From positions 6,296,001 to 6,360,000 of the forward strand of contig CM046294.1 of assembly GCA_025267735.1 (NCBI GenBank): DNA of 64,000 nucleotides, given 5' to 3'. Positions 37,632 through 48,914 of the stretch are shown piece after piece. The stretch is from Mactra quadrangularis (taxonomy: Eukaryota > Mollusca > Bivalvia > Venerida > Mactridae). Below the pieces are notes generated by a model. The model was given only the letters and a program-made list of their open reading frames with translations, had not been told where the DNA came from and did not search any database. Every line of letters begins with the position of its first letter. Positions within the stretch are counted from its first letter, which is position 1. Position numbers and translations under genes: made by a program.

Positions 37632-40512
37632 TCACCAGAACCAATCATCGTTGTTGCCTACGTCATCATTGCTTTCGTCATCTTGTTTTTGTTCATATTG
37701 TCCCCAACTGAAGTAATCCACTCTCAAGTTAAACTTATCAAAACCATTTTCTAACATATCAGCGGATATTCTCTTTTCACACCATTTCTCACAACATTTC
37801 AGTGAACAACATTCATGGAACACCATGTTAACTGTGTTAAGAAGTCGCCTTTGTAGTAACCTTTGGTACAATGGCTTTTCTGGTTGTTCACCTCGTCGTG
37901 AAATCGGCTTTGGTTTGACACTAGGTCCTGCTTTACATACACATGAGTTGGAGCACTCTTGAACATCATTTAAGTTTTTTTTGGCACTTCAGGGATACTT
38001 GTGGGTGGGTTTTCTGTGCCCAGTCGAAACTTGATCTTTGGTCTTTTCATTTCGCTTACTGTATCAGCGTCTTCATCAGACTTTCTCTTTTTATTATTCT
38101 CATCTGTATGTGGTTGGTTTTTAATCGCGATGTTTTCGTGTGCATTACTATTCACTTTGACTTTATTTTCATCATTTGCCACCATTTTCTTAACTTTGCA
38201 ATCATCATTACAATCACCAGTGTTTTCTTCCAAGCGTCTTTTGGAACCTCTTGCCTTTGTTGTATGGTCTGGAAAATAAAACTAGAACACAATAGTTTTT
38301 TAAGTGAAAATCTTTAGCTTAATGATATTTTACTGTTTTCATATACATGTAACAGTAATCAGATATGTGTAATTTCAAGTTTTTTTCAACTTGCCCACGT
38401 ACAATTGCAACCTAAAAAATCAACTTGTCCAGAATCAAAACTTACTTGCCCAGAAGTTCAATACTCGAAAAAAAATTATAGAACTATGATGTTAAGTAAA
38501 TACTGTAAGTAATGATGAATGATTGATAATAAAAATAGTTCACTGTTTAATGTGATAGAAGCATTGAAATATCTATATTTTAAGTACATTGTATAGCTAT
38601 GTTAGAATTATTTTACAGCTAAAAATATAACTTGTCCTCGGACGAGTGGGTTGGACATATTTACTCGTCCGCAGCCATATAGGTACGAGTCTGACAAGTC
38701 GGGCATAGGAATTCCACACCCCAGGTAATGTACATACAAATTAATAAAAAGTAAATCTTTAAAGCCATAGTAGAGCATAAACAATTTCACATTGCAGATA
38801 ACAAAAGCAATAAGGCTGGGTCACAAGTTGAAGCAACATCAGCAAAAGACCCTCCTTTTGTGGGATCGTTGTTTTTATTATTAGGACCAGCCTTCATCTT
38901 AATTAGGGTCTTGTTTAAAATTGCATTTAGTTGCATGTAAGTACATCAGCTTTAAGGGTAGAAATGTATGTGTTTATGCCTTTAGGGACATGTTCGATTA
39001 ACAGTGGCCATATTCTGCTATCCATAATAAACAAAAGGTCTACATGTTCACATAAAAGTCGTGCGCTATCTGTGCATAACTTACAAAAAACAGAATTGTT
39101 AGCTTGTTGGTTTCACAAGCTAGTACATAAAAAGTACGAGAAAATCCCAAGTACTTAGTACAGTATAGCCTTTGCAGAGCTGTCCTCTACAGAACAAATC
39201 CTCTGCACAATAACAACTTTTGACATTTCCCTAAGTTATAATTTTCATTAAATTAAACCTCTGCAGAACAACAACCTCTCATTCTCGTTCCCAGAATCTA
39301 GTAGGATTCTCAATACTAGCTAGTATTTAGAATCCTACTAGACTCTGGGAACGAGAATGCAACCTCTGAACAACAACACATTTTAGGCCCTCCCAGTTGG
39401 TGTTGCTTAAGAGAGGTTGCACTGTAGTTTTTAAATAGAAATCTATATTAAAATTACCTTGAACATCGCTAATTTTCTGTTGAATTACATCCACAATATC
39501 TTGTCTAATTTCAGATTCACGTTGTCTAATTTTCTTATATCTTTCTGTGTATTCATAGGCTGATCTTTGAGGAGAGTTATCTTTTCTTGTCCATTCTGAG
39601 ATTTTGTTGGAATCTGCAATAGAGGTTAGGCGTTAATAACAGTTGTCAAATGTTTGCTTACAAGTAAGTGTTGATTAAAACAATATATAAATTGATGAAT
39701 TTTACGATTTGTAGAAACTTGAAATGTATTTTGGTTCAATAGCAAAGACAATAACACACGTTGCTAGCGAGCTGATACCCTTATTCGGGGTATAAAGTGA
39801 CATGATCTCCGGAATGCAATAATACATTTATTATGTTCGTTAATTTCTTGCAGCTGCCTGCCAAAATTACGACTAATTCAAATATACCTGGAAGTGGACT
39901 CGAGAGTGATTAATATAAGTTGTATGAACTTGCTTCACAGTCTAGCGAAATAAATTAGTATAAATAAACTCACCAGTGATGGTTTGTCTCGAAGAAAAAC
40001 TAGATTTAGAACTTTCATTATCATTAAACACTATGTACTTGTTTGGTTTCCATTTTTTTTCAGTTGTTATGGTGACACTCTTGACACTTTGATCACTGAA
40101 ATCAAATAAATTTATATATATCTAATTGGGACAAAAGTGCTAAAAATTAAAACATATATGCTAACCTACACTGAGCTTGTCGTTATTTTTATGTTCATTT
40201 TAATTTCGCTTTAAAAATTATTTAAAACAATAACAACCTGTAGCGTCGTTTTTTAAATTAAAAAATAGACATTATTTCATTACCATTTTCTGTATCGAAA
40301 TATAATAGAATTGAAAATATTTCATAGACCTCAGGAATCTTTTGAAGATCTGACTTAGAGGAAGGTTGCAATAAACAGACGAAATGCTTATAATAAGTAA
40401 CATACTGTATTTAAAGCTCAACGTTTGACGAAATTTAATTTTAAATAAACACTTACCTATTCCTTGCTAACTCTTCACAAACATTTCCAGTCAATTTTGT
40501 CATGTCTCTCAT
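37632..40512 (-). pseudogene. Unit 3 copy of amplified gene, frameshifted
   Basis: Exons 40457-40512, 39974-40095, 39458-39613, 37632-38268; splice sites intact. TATA 40567-40572, CRE 40640-40647. Eight T at 37975-37982 truncates the frame. The 1.3 kb transposon in this unit lies about 3.2 kb beyond the 3' end and does not touch the gene. Confidence 0.7.
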
Positions 40513-40717
40513 TATTTCTTCTTGTAATATAAATCTGTATCTCTTATATGATGCTGCTTTGTGCGCTTTATATGTCGTTATAGTGATTCTGACGTTGTAT
40601 ACGTTACGTTATTACGTCATATGTAACTGTGACGTTTTTTGACGTCATGACGTTAGAGGACGTAAAATATTATAATATTGAGTGTTTTCCAGCATAAATT
40701 TCATCATCAATAGCCAT

Positions 40718-41177
40718 CAGGCGCGTAGCTACCAGTACGCAGAGTACACAGCTGCGTACACACTGGTCCAGAAAATTGTAAAAATACAAACGCCAAAAAT
40801 GTAATAAAATCTTTCGCCTGAGGGGGGTAGGGGTGTGTAAAACAAAACTGCTTGATCGTTATTTTACTAACCTTATGTCAAGTTATATTTCAATGGGACT
40901 TGCGATGCCTTTTGGGAGTTGAATTTACGGTTTAAAATTCGATGTTTGTCTTTGAATCCAGTCTATATAATTCTTTAAACGCTGGTTAAAATTGAATGAT
41001 AATTTGTATGAATGTTGTCTTCCTATATTTGTGTCCAGATTGAATTATACAGACCCATTTTGAATAGTTGCCAAAAATGCTCCTGAAATGATCTACAGAA
41101 AAACAAATTCGGGGCGGGGCATGCCCTTGACCCCTAGGATTTTGCGTACACATCAAAAAGACCTTGCTACGCCACTG
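40718..41177. mobile_element. Element A, copy 4
   Basis: 460 bp, GCCAT on both sides. One T fewer in 'cggttttaaaattcg'. Confidence 0.88.
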
Positions 41178-44100
41178 GCCATGACCAATTTTAAATTAAA
41201 AAATAATTTAATAATGAGGTGAATTATTTATTGTGTCTAATTTTGCATTCGGAACAACCTCGGCGATCTTTAAGATTGTTCCTATTGCTTAATTTGTCAT
41301 ACAATTTACTAAGCAGTTCTGATGGTCGTGTTAATGAAAAAAGTGTCGTGGTATATGAGAACGACGGAACACATAAAATGTTATACCAAAAGAAGTGATT
41401 ACTTGGCTTTTGTATGACTCTGTGTCTATGTAACAGTTTAACCAATGAAAAATATCGCTAATTAACATGTTACGAGTACAACATATATTTGTAGACGAGA
41501 GAGTCAAATAAATTCAGTTCAGTTTCAAACGTATTTAATTTGACATTGTCTCCCTTATATATTTTCCTTGCTTATAAATCACCAAAATAACTAGTCTGGA
41601 GAAAACGAATTACTTATATGTGACTGTATATTATATACTTATATTTAATGATGCTTATTTTATTTTTGTTTTGTTGGGTTTACCGTCATAGCAACACATT
41701 GTATATGTCATATAACTTAGTCACTGTCCTGGAAAGGCTAAATCTCTGGATTTAGCTGTTAACCAACTACAAAGCACATACTTTAGATTATAGAAATTAT
41801 ACCTTTGTGAATGTAAACCAAATAAAAAAGAGGTAAAAATACAATAACATAAAAAATTATAACAATAATTAACTATATATACATTATTGTTTTATTTATA
41901 CATATAGATCTATACATTTTTATACAATTTACAATTTTATATTCAATATACAACTTTATATACAGTAAATCTAATGTATGTAATATGCGGTTCAATGTGC
42001 AATATTTTATCCCATACGCAATATAGAATAGCATGAAATGCAGTAGTAGTGAAACAGTTAAACATATTTTAAATCAATCAATAAAGTAATGTGAAGTACT
42101 GACACAATTAAATGCTTGTGCAACTATTAAAGTGCAGTAATAAACTTTCGCCTCAAACAAATATAGAAATTCACACAAGTAAAACAAACACAGTTCCGAG
42201 ATACGTACATATACATGCCGGTAGGGCCTATAACAGGAATTGAGTTACGAAACGAGGGACGAAACATTTTTCTGGGGTATGGTATAGGTTTTATATGCTC
42301 AATCGAAAAGTTCGGACAATATCGCCGGCAAAAAAGTTCGTTTTGATAAAACCAAGAGCGTTCGAATGAATAAATCGATGATAAAAGCCACGCATTTCGG
42401 TACTTTTTAAAACGGCACTATTTTTGTTTTCGCCCCCTGGACTCTTCGACCTAAAAACTTTCGTAAATTAGTTTCTGTTGAATTCTATGTGCGTCGGTAT
42501 TTTTGCTACGTATCATTTCTCGTACTTGGAATTTTTCGACACAGAGCTCAAATATTTTTTTTGTACATCTGTGTTTTTTACTATTAAACTTAATTTTCTG
42601 TGTTGTAAGACCTTTTTATTAATGTTTTGTTTTTATGTCATTTTTTTGTCAAAATGGCTCTTGCAAAAGAGAAACCTTATATTGATTTTTATGTATAAAA
42701 ATCTATATAACCAATTACTTTGGATAACTAATACCTTTTGGGTCTACATGAGCAGTGTATACTAATAACAATGATGCTATTGTACACACATTGATTTTTT
42801 CTTGAAACAATCACTATAATCAAGTACTGTTTCTTGATTAAGATTTTTTGCGCAACATTTTATCATAGCAACTTCTAAAGGGTTTCATTTGAAACTTCTA
42901 TCATGTAGGATAAAATTTACCATTATATATCAAATACTATATTTCATAAAACTAACAATAATTTATACTAAATTATGGCCCTTACATACAAACAAAAATT
43001 CTAAGTTAAGTTTTAATGTAACATTTTATCTTGGCAACTACTGAAGGGATTGATTTGAATATTCACACATGACTACGGTATTACCATCGGAAGTCAATTT
43101 TAAAGTTGCATCACTCTAGCTTGAATTTTTACTATTTTAAATTGTAAGCCTTTTATATTGAAAATGTTTTAGTAAGAAGATCTGCAAAAAATAAAAAAGC
43201 TGCAGTCAATGAAAGTTTTCTTGTTAAATTTTTCTCATCTCAATTGAATTTCATAATTGATTCCGTTTACAAGACCACTCCTAATAGTAGAGCGCGCTGT
43301 CCATTGACGGCTCTCAATTGTTAATTAAACCTCTTACCTGAAATATCCAAACACTTCGTAATACCCAGAATCGACATTGAATAAATTCTAGAATTTTATC
43401 CTTCATCATTGCACCTTTAACTTTCAAGTTATCCTATTTCATAGAAGTTGCTCTCAAAAAGTAAATTCTAAATATTTTGGTCGTCTGAACCACACGGATT
43501 ACACAAGTAATTATGCACGAAATCCATGTGCCTATTTACGTCATTTAAAACTGGCATGGATAAGATACGAAATGGAGACTTGTAGGCGAAAAGGAGCATA
43601 TAATGGCAAAACGGAGATTTAATTGTTAGTAAAACCCTTTTTAAAATAACAATTATAATACAAATTATATTTACTGATAATAAAATCACCATTCTCAAAT
43701 TAGAGATTTTCATATCAGTCCAATTTTTACAAGAGTTGCTTAAAACGTAGGGTCCACAAAGGCGGATCCAAAGAATCCCCTAGAATTGGGAAAATGTACC
43801 TGTCCATTAGTGTATTTCTTGACTGTAAGTCATTTTTGAGTAGCATGGGATCTATGTTAATGTGTACTTATTATTATATGTGTGCGTATTTAACGAGTGT
43901 GAGGACTCTGGTGCCAGTGGGTTTAACGCCGTGTCGACAAACATTATTGTCATTTTACTGAGGCAAGCTCACCTTACCTAGGTTTCCTGGACCTTGTCTA
44001 TAACCAAGACTAATCAACCCTTCCAAACGTTCGATATCTTTTCCATTATATTATGCATAATATTATGTACACGATTTTTCCTTTTTTAGATCGGACTAAG

Positions 44101-44829
44101 CATTTTTGATTTGGTGAAAATGTTTAGTACAGATCCTGCAAAGGTGTGCCTTCAGATTTAAATTGACCATGTAAATGTTACATTTCTTACCAGACTAGGC
44201 TGAATATAATATCTTTATACAATACAAACAAAATATTTAGCCCTATACTTGTATGAAGGGCGTGTTTCTTCATTTTATTTTATCATAATTACATGATTTT
44301 ACTATGGGTTATATATATAATATATGCGGGTGATCACCATGGGATTCATTTAAATTTCTTTTTTTTTTCGTATGTCTGTTTATGATAATACCATGTTCAC
44401 TATATGTGTTTGTAAATTTCATTCTGTTTGCTATAAACATGTTGTATGTTTAGAGCAATAAAGGTTGTTGTTGTTGTTATACCTAATCAATGGAGGAAAA
44501 TCATCATTATTGTCGAATATCCATGGAAGAGTATAACCAGTCCGGGTGAGACTCTAACTAGCAACCTCTTAGGGACACTTGATTCGAAATCCTGAGCTTG
44601 GCCTTTGTAAGACACCGAAACAGAACACATATTTTACTTTAAACAATAATTAAAACAAAAACATTTGGTTTTTACATGCCGGTATACGTACGTATACATT
44701 ATTTTTAATAGTTTAAAAAAAATAAACGTCTGTACTAGACAAACCAAATATTAAGTTGATAAATTGTCATTTGCATTTCATCAATTAATGGACTATAAAT
44801 AAATAAAATGTAGTAAGATGATTAATAGT

Positions 44830-47711
44830 TCACCAGAACCAATCATCGTTGTTGCCTACGTCATCATTGCTTTCGTCATCTTGTTTTTGTTCATATTGTC
44901 CCCAACTGAAGTAATCCACTCTCAAGTTAAACTTATCAAAACCATTTTCTAACATATCAGCGGATATTCTCTTTTCACACCATTTCTCACAACATTTCAG
45001 TGAACAACATTCATGGAACACCATGTTAACTGTGTTAAGAAGTCGCCTTTGTAGTAACCTTTGGTACAATGGCTTTTCTGGTTGTTCACCTCGTCGTGAA
45101 ATCGGCTTTGGTTTGACACTAGGTCCTGCTTTACATACACATGAGTTGGAGCACTCTTGAACATCATTTAAGTTTTTTTTTGGCACTTCAGGGATACTTG
45201 TGGGTGGGTTTTCTGTGCCCAGTCGAAACTTGATCTTTGGTCTTTTCATTTCGCTTACTGTATCAGCGTCTTCATCAGACTTTCTCTTTTTATTATTCTC
45301 ATCTGTATGTGGTTGGTTTTTAATCGCGATGTTTTCGTGTGCATTACTATTCACTTTGACTTTATTTTCATCATTTGCCACCATTTTCTTAACTTTGCAA
45401 TCATCATTACAATCACCAGTGTTTTCTTCCAAGCGTCTTTTGGAACCTCTTGCCTTTGTTGTATGGTCTGGAAAATAAAACTAGAACACAATAGTTTTTT
45501 AAGTGAAAATCTTTAGCTTAATGATATTTTACTGTTTTCATATACATGTAACAGTAATCAGATATGTGTAATTTCAAGTTTTTTTCAACTTGCCCACGTA
45601 CAATTGCAACCTAAAAAATCAACTTGTCCAGAATCAAAACTTACTTGCCCAGAAGTTCAATACTCGAAAAAAAATTATAGAACTATGATGTTAAGTAAAT
45701 ACTGTAAGTAATGATGAATGATTGATAATAAAAATAGTTCACTGTTTAATGTGATAGAAGCATTGAAATATCTATATTTTAAGTACATTGTATAGCTATG
45801 TTAGAATTATTTTACAGCTAAAAATATAACTTGTCCTCGGACGAGTGGGTTGGACATATTTACTCGTCCGCAGCCATATAGGTACGAGTCTGACAAGTCG
45901 GGCATAGGAATTCCACACCCCAGGTAATGTACATACAAATTAATAAAAAGTAAATCTTTAAAGCCATAGTAGAGCATAAACAATTTCACATTGCAGATAA
46001 CAAAAGCAATAAGGCTGGGTCACAAGTTGAAGCAACATCAGCAAAAGACCCTCCTTTTGTGGGATCGTTGTTTTTATTATTAGGACCAGCCTTCATCTTA
46101 ATTAGGGTCTTGTTTAAAATTGCATTTAGTTGCATGTAAGTACATCAGCTTTAAGGGTAGAAATGTATGTGTTTATGCCTTTAGGGACATGTTCGATTAA
46201 CAGTGGCCATATTCTGCTATCCATAATAAACAAAAGGTCTACATGTTCACATAAAAGTCGTGCGCTATCTGTGCATAACTTACAAAAAACAGAATTGTTA
46301 GCTTGTTGGTTTCACAAGCTAGTACATAAAAAGTACGAGAAAATCCCAAGTACTTAGTACAGTATAGCCTTTGCAGAGCTGTCCTCTACAGAACAAATCC
46401 TCTGCACAATAACAACTTTTGACATTTCCCTAAGTTATAATTTTCATTAAATTAAACCTCTGCAGAACAACAACCTCTCATTCTCGTTCCCAGAATCTAG
46501 TAGGATTCTCAATACTAGCTAGTATTTAGAATCCTACTAGACTCTGGGAACGAGAATGCAACCTCTGAACAACAACACATTTTAGGCCCTCCCAGTTGGT
46601 GTTGCTTAAGAGAGGTTGCACTGTAGTTTTTAAATAGAAATCTATATTAAAATTACCTTGAACATCGCTAATTTTCTGTTGAATTACATCCACAATATCT
46701 TGTCTAATTTCAGATTCACGTTGTCTAATTTTCTTATATCTTTCTGTGTATTCATAGGCTGATCTTTGAGGAGAGTTATCTTTTCTTGTCCATTCTGAGA
46801 TTTTGTTGGAATCTGCAATAGAGGTTAGGCGTTAATAACAGTTGTCAAATGTTTGCTTACAAGTAAGTGTTGATTAAAACAATATATAAATTGATGAATT
46901 TTACGATTTGTAGAAACTTGAAATGTATTTTGGTTCAATAGCAAAGACAATAACACACGTTGCTAGCGAGCTGATACCCTTATTCGGGGTATAAAGTGAC
47001 ATGATCTCCGGAATGCAATAATACATTTATTATGTTCGTTAATTTCTTGCAGCTGCCTGCCAAAATTACGACTAATTCAAATATACCTGGAAGTGGACTC
47101 GAGAGTGATTAATATAAGTTGTATGAACTTGCTTCACAGTCTAGCGAAATAAATTAGTATAAATAAACTCACCAGTGATGGTTTGTCTCAAAGAAAAACT
47201 AGATTTAGAACTTTCATTATCATTAAACACTATGTACTTGTTTGGTTTCCATTTTTTTTCAGTTGTTATGGTGACACTCTTGACACTTTGATCACTGAAA
47301 TCAAATAAATTTATATATATCTAATTGGGACAAAAGTGCTAAAAATTAAAACATATATGCTAACCTACACTGAGCTTGTCGTTATTTTTATGTTCATTTT
47401 AATTTCGCTTTAAAATTTATTTAAAACAATAACAACCTGTAGCGTCGTTTTTTAAATTAAAAAATAGACATTATTTCATTACCATTTTCTGTATCGAAAT
47501 ATAATAGAATTGAAAATATTTCATAGACCTCAGGAATCTTTTGAAGATCTGACTTAGAGGAAGGTTGCAATAAACAGACGAAATGCTTATAATAAGTAAC
47601 ATACTGTATTTAAAGCTCAACGTTTGACGAAATTTAATTTTAAATAAACACTTACCTATTCCTTGCTAACTCTTCACAAACATTTCCAGTCAATTTTGTC
47701 ATGTCTCTCAT
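44830..47711 (-). CDS. Unit 4 copy of amplified gene, full reading frame, family unknown
   Basis: Exons 47656-47711, 47173-47294, 46657-46812 and 44830-45467 sum to 972 nt, i.e. 323 aa plus stop. The start MRDMTKLTGN is the first ATG in exon 1; a stop lies upstream in that frame. Exon 3 encodes a charged helical stretch (YKKIRQRESEIRQDIVDVIQ). Exon 4 has basic nuclear-localisation-like clusters (NKKRKSDED, KRPKIK; residues ~170-191), a Cys cluster ECSNSCVC (C217, C221, C223), then CCSLKCCEKWC (C265, 266, 270, 271, 275), and an acidic end finishing DDWFW. No family is recognised; the paired Cys clusters could bind metal or form disulphides. The nine-T run at 45173-45181 keeps the frame open. 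Exon 2 has a private Ser to Leu change. Confidence 0.75.
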
Positions 47712-47765
47712 TATTTCTTCTTGTAATATAAATCTGTATCTCTTATATGATGCTGCTTTGTGCGC

Positions 47766-47880
47766 TTTATATGTCGTTATAGTGATTCTGACGTTGTATA
47801 CGTTACGTTATTACGTCATATGTAACTGTGACGTTTTTTGACGTCATGACGTTAGAGGACGTAAAATATTATAATATTGA
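47766..47880 (-). promoter_or_regulatory. TATA box plus CRE/ATF-site promoter of the amplified gene
   Basis: On the minus strand TATAAA (47766-47771) lies 55 bases upstream of the ATG. Upstream of it are TGACGTAA (about 47813-47820), a half site TGACGT-type near 47829-47834, the full palindrome TGACGTCA (47839-47846) and another half site directly after. CREB/ATF factors bind TGACGTCA. The block is conserved in all four units, so every copy carries its own promoter. It ends about 40 bases before the next A element. Confidence 0.65.
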
Positions 47881-47916
47881 GTGTTTTCCAGCATAAATTT
47901 CATCATCAATAGCCAT

Positions 47917-48376
47917 CAGGCGCGTAGCTACCAGTACGCAGAGTACACAGCTGCGTACACACTGGTCCAGAAAATTGTAAAAATACAAACGCCAAAAATG
48001 TAATAAACTCTTTCGCCTGAGGGGGGTAGGGGTGTGTAAAACAAAACTGCTTGATCGTTATTTTACTAACCTTATGTCAAGTTATATTTCAATGGGACTT
48101 GCGATGCCTTTTGGGAGTTGAATTTACGGTTTTAAAATTCGATGTTTGTCTTTGAATCCAGTCTATATAATTCTTTAAACGCTGGTTAAAATTGAATGAT
48201 AATTTGTATGAATGTTGTCTTCCTATATTTGTGTCCAGATTGAATTATACAGACCCATTTTGAATAGTTGCCAAAAATGCTCCTGAAATGATCTACAGAA
48301 AAACAAATTCGGGGCGGGCATGCCCTTGACCCCTAGGATTTTGCGTACACATCAAAAAGACCTTGCTACGCCACTG
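47917..48376. mobile_element. Element A, copy 5 (right edge of array)
   Basis: Left flank GCCAT (47912-47916), right flank GACAA (48377-48381). Its left 85 bases match the inner copies; private differences appear only further right (C at 48008; 'gggcgggcatg' lacking one G). Confidence 0.88.
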
Positions 48377-48829
48377 GACAACATAACCTATTGTATATGC
48401 TTAAAACTATTCAATTTCTTCCCTTCATTGATTTGAACGTGATTTTGGTGCTGTAACATATTTTTACTTAATTATATTACAGTGTATAGCGATATATTTT
48501 TTAATCAAAGTCTGCAATATACAAATATAGATTATCTCCCGAGAATTCCCGCCAAATGTCAAACTATTTAAGGGAAATAATTCGCTTATCTGACCGAGTT
48601 AATTTAAATTAGGAAGGGAAGTGTGTAAATATTTGATGAAATAAATAAAGAAAGGTCTAAAACTGACTTCTTTGATTTTGTCTATAATTTATGAATATCT
48701 TTTTAATAAATAAAATAATAGATAAGGGAGAAAATTATTATGCGTATTCTTGGCAAATCAAGAGACTATTAGCGAAGTCGGTTCAAAAGTCCAGCAAGGG
48801 CTTATATTTGTTTGTTGATTGTGGTATAC

Positions 48830-48905
48830 CATTCTCGTTCCCAGAGTCTAGTAGGATAATACTAGCTAGTATTGAGAATCCTACTAGACTCTGGGAACGA
48901 GAATG
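48830..48905. mobile_element. 76 bp palindromic MITE outside the array
   Basis: Same family as 23520-23599: CATTCTCGTTCCCAGAGTC on both strands around ACTAGCTAGT. Exact 9 bp target duplication GTGGTATAC (48821-48829 and 48906-48914), as for Mutator-like elements. Confidence 0.82.
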
Positions 48906-48914
48906 GTGGTATAC

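Larger units (their letters stand above)
17738..48376. repeat. 30.6 kb tandem array: four ~7.2 kb units bounded by element A
   Basis: Order is A-B-A-B-A-B-A-B-A. The A copies start at 17738, 24958, 32179, 40718 and 47917; spacings are 7220, 7221, 8539 (unit 3 carries a 1317 bp insertion) and 7199 bp. B (about 6.76 kb) contains one complete gene plus older repeats. Units differ by only scattered substitutions and small indels, so the array is young. Units 3 and 4 share changes not in 1 and 2 (e.g. 'tagtaagaag', 'gatctatgtt'). The flanking target duplication is GACAA (17733-17737 and 48377-48381), whereas inside the array each A is flanked by GCCAT. Confidence 0.95.

Noticed and set aside
17738..48376. 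Assembly artefact as explanation of the four near-identical units
   Set aside because: The units have private substitutions, a private 1.3 kb insertion with proper target duplication, and edges with two consistent target duplications, which a mis-assembly would not produce. The exact copy number may still be under-counted.
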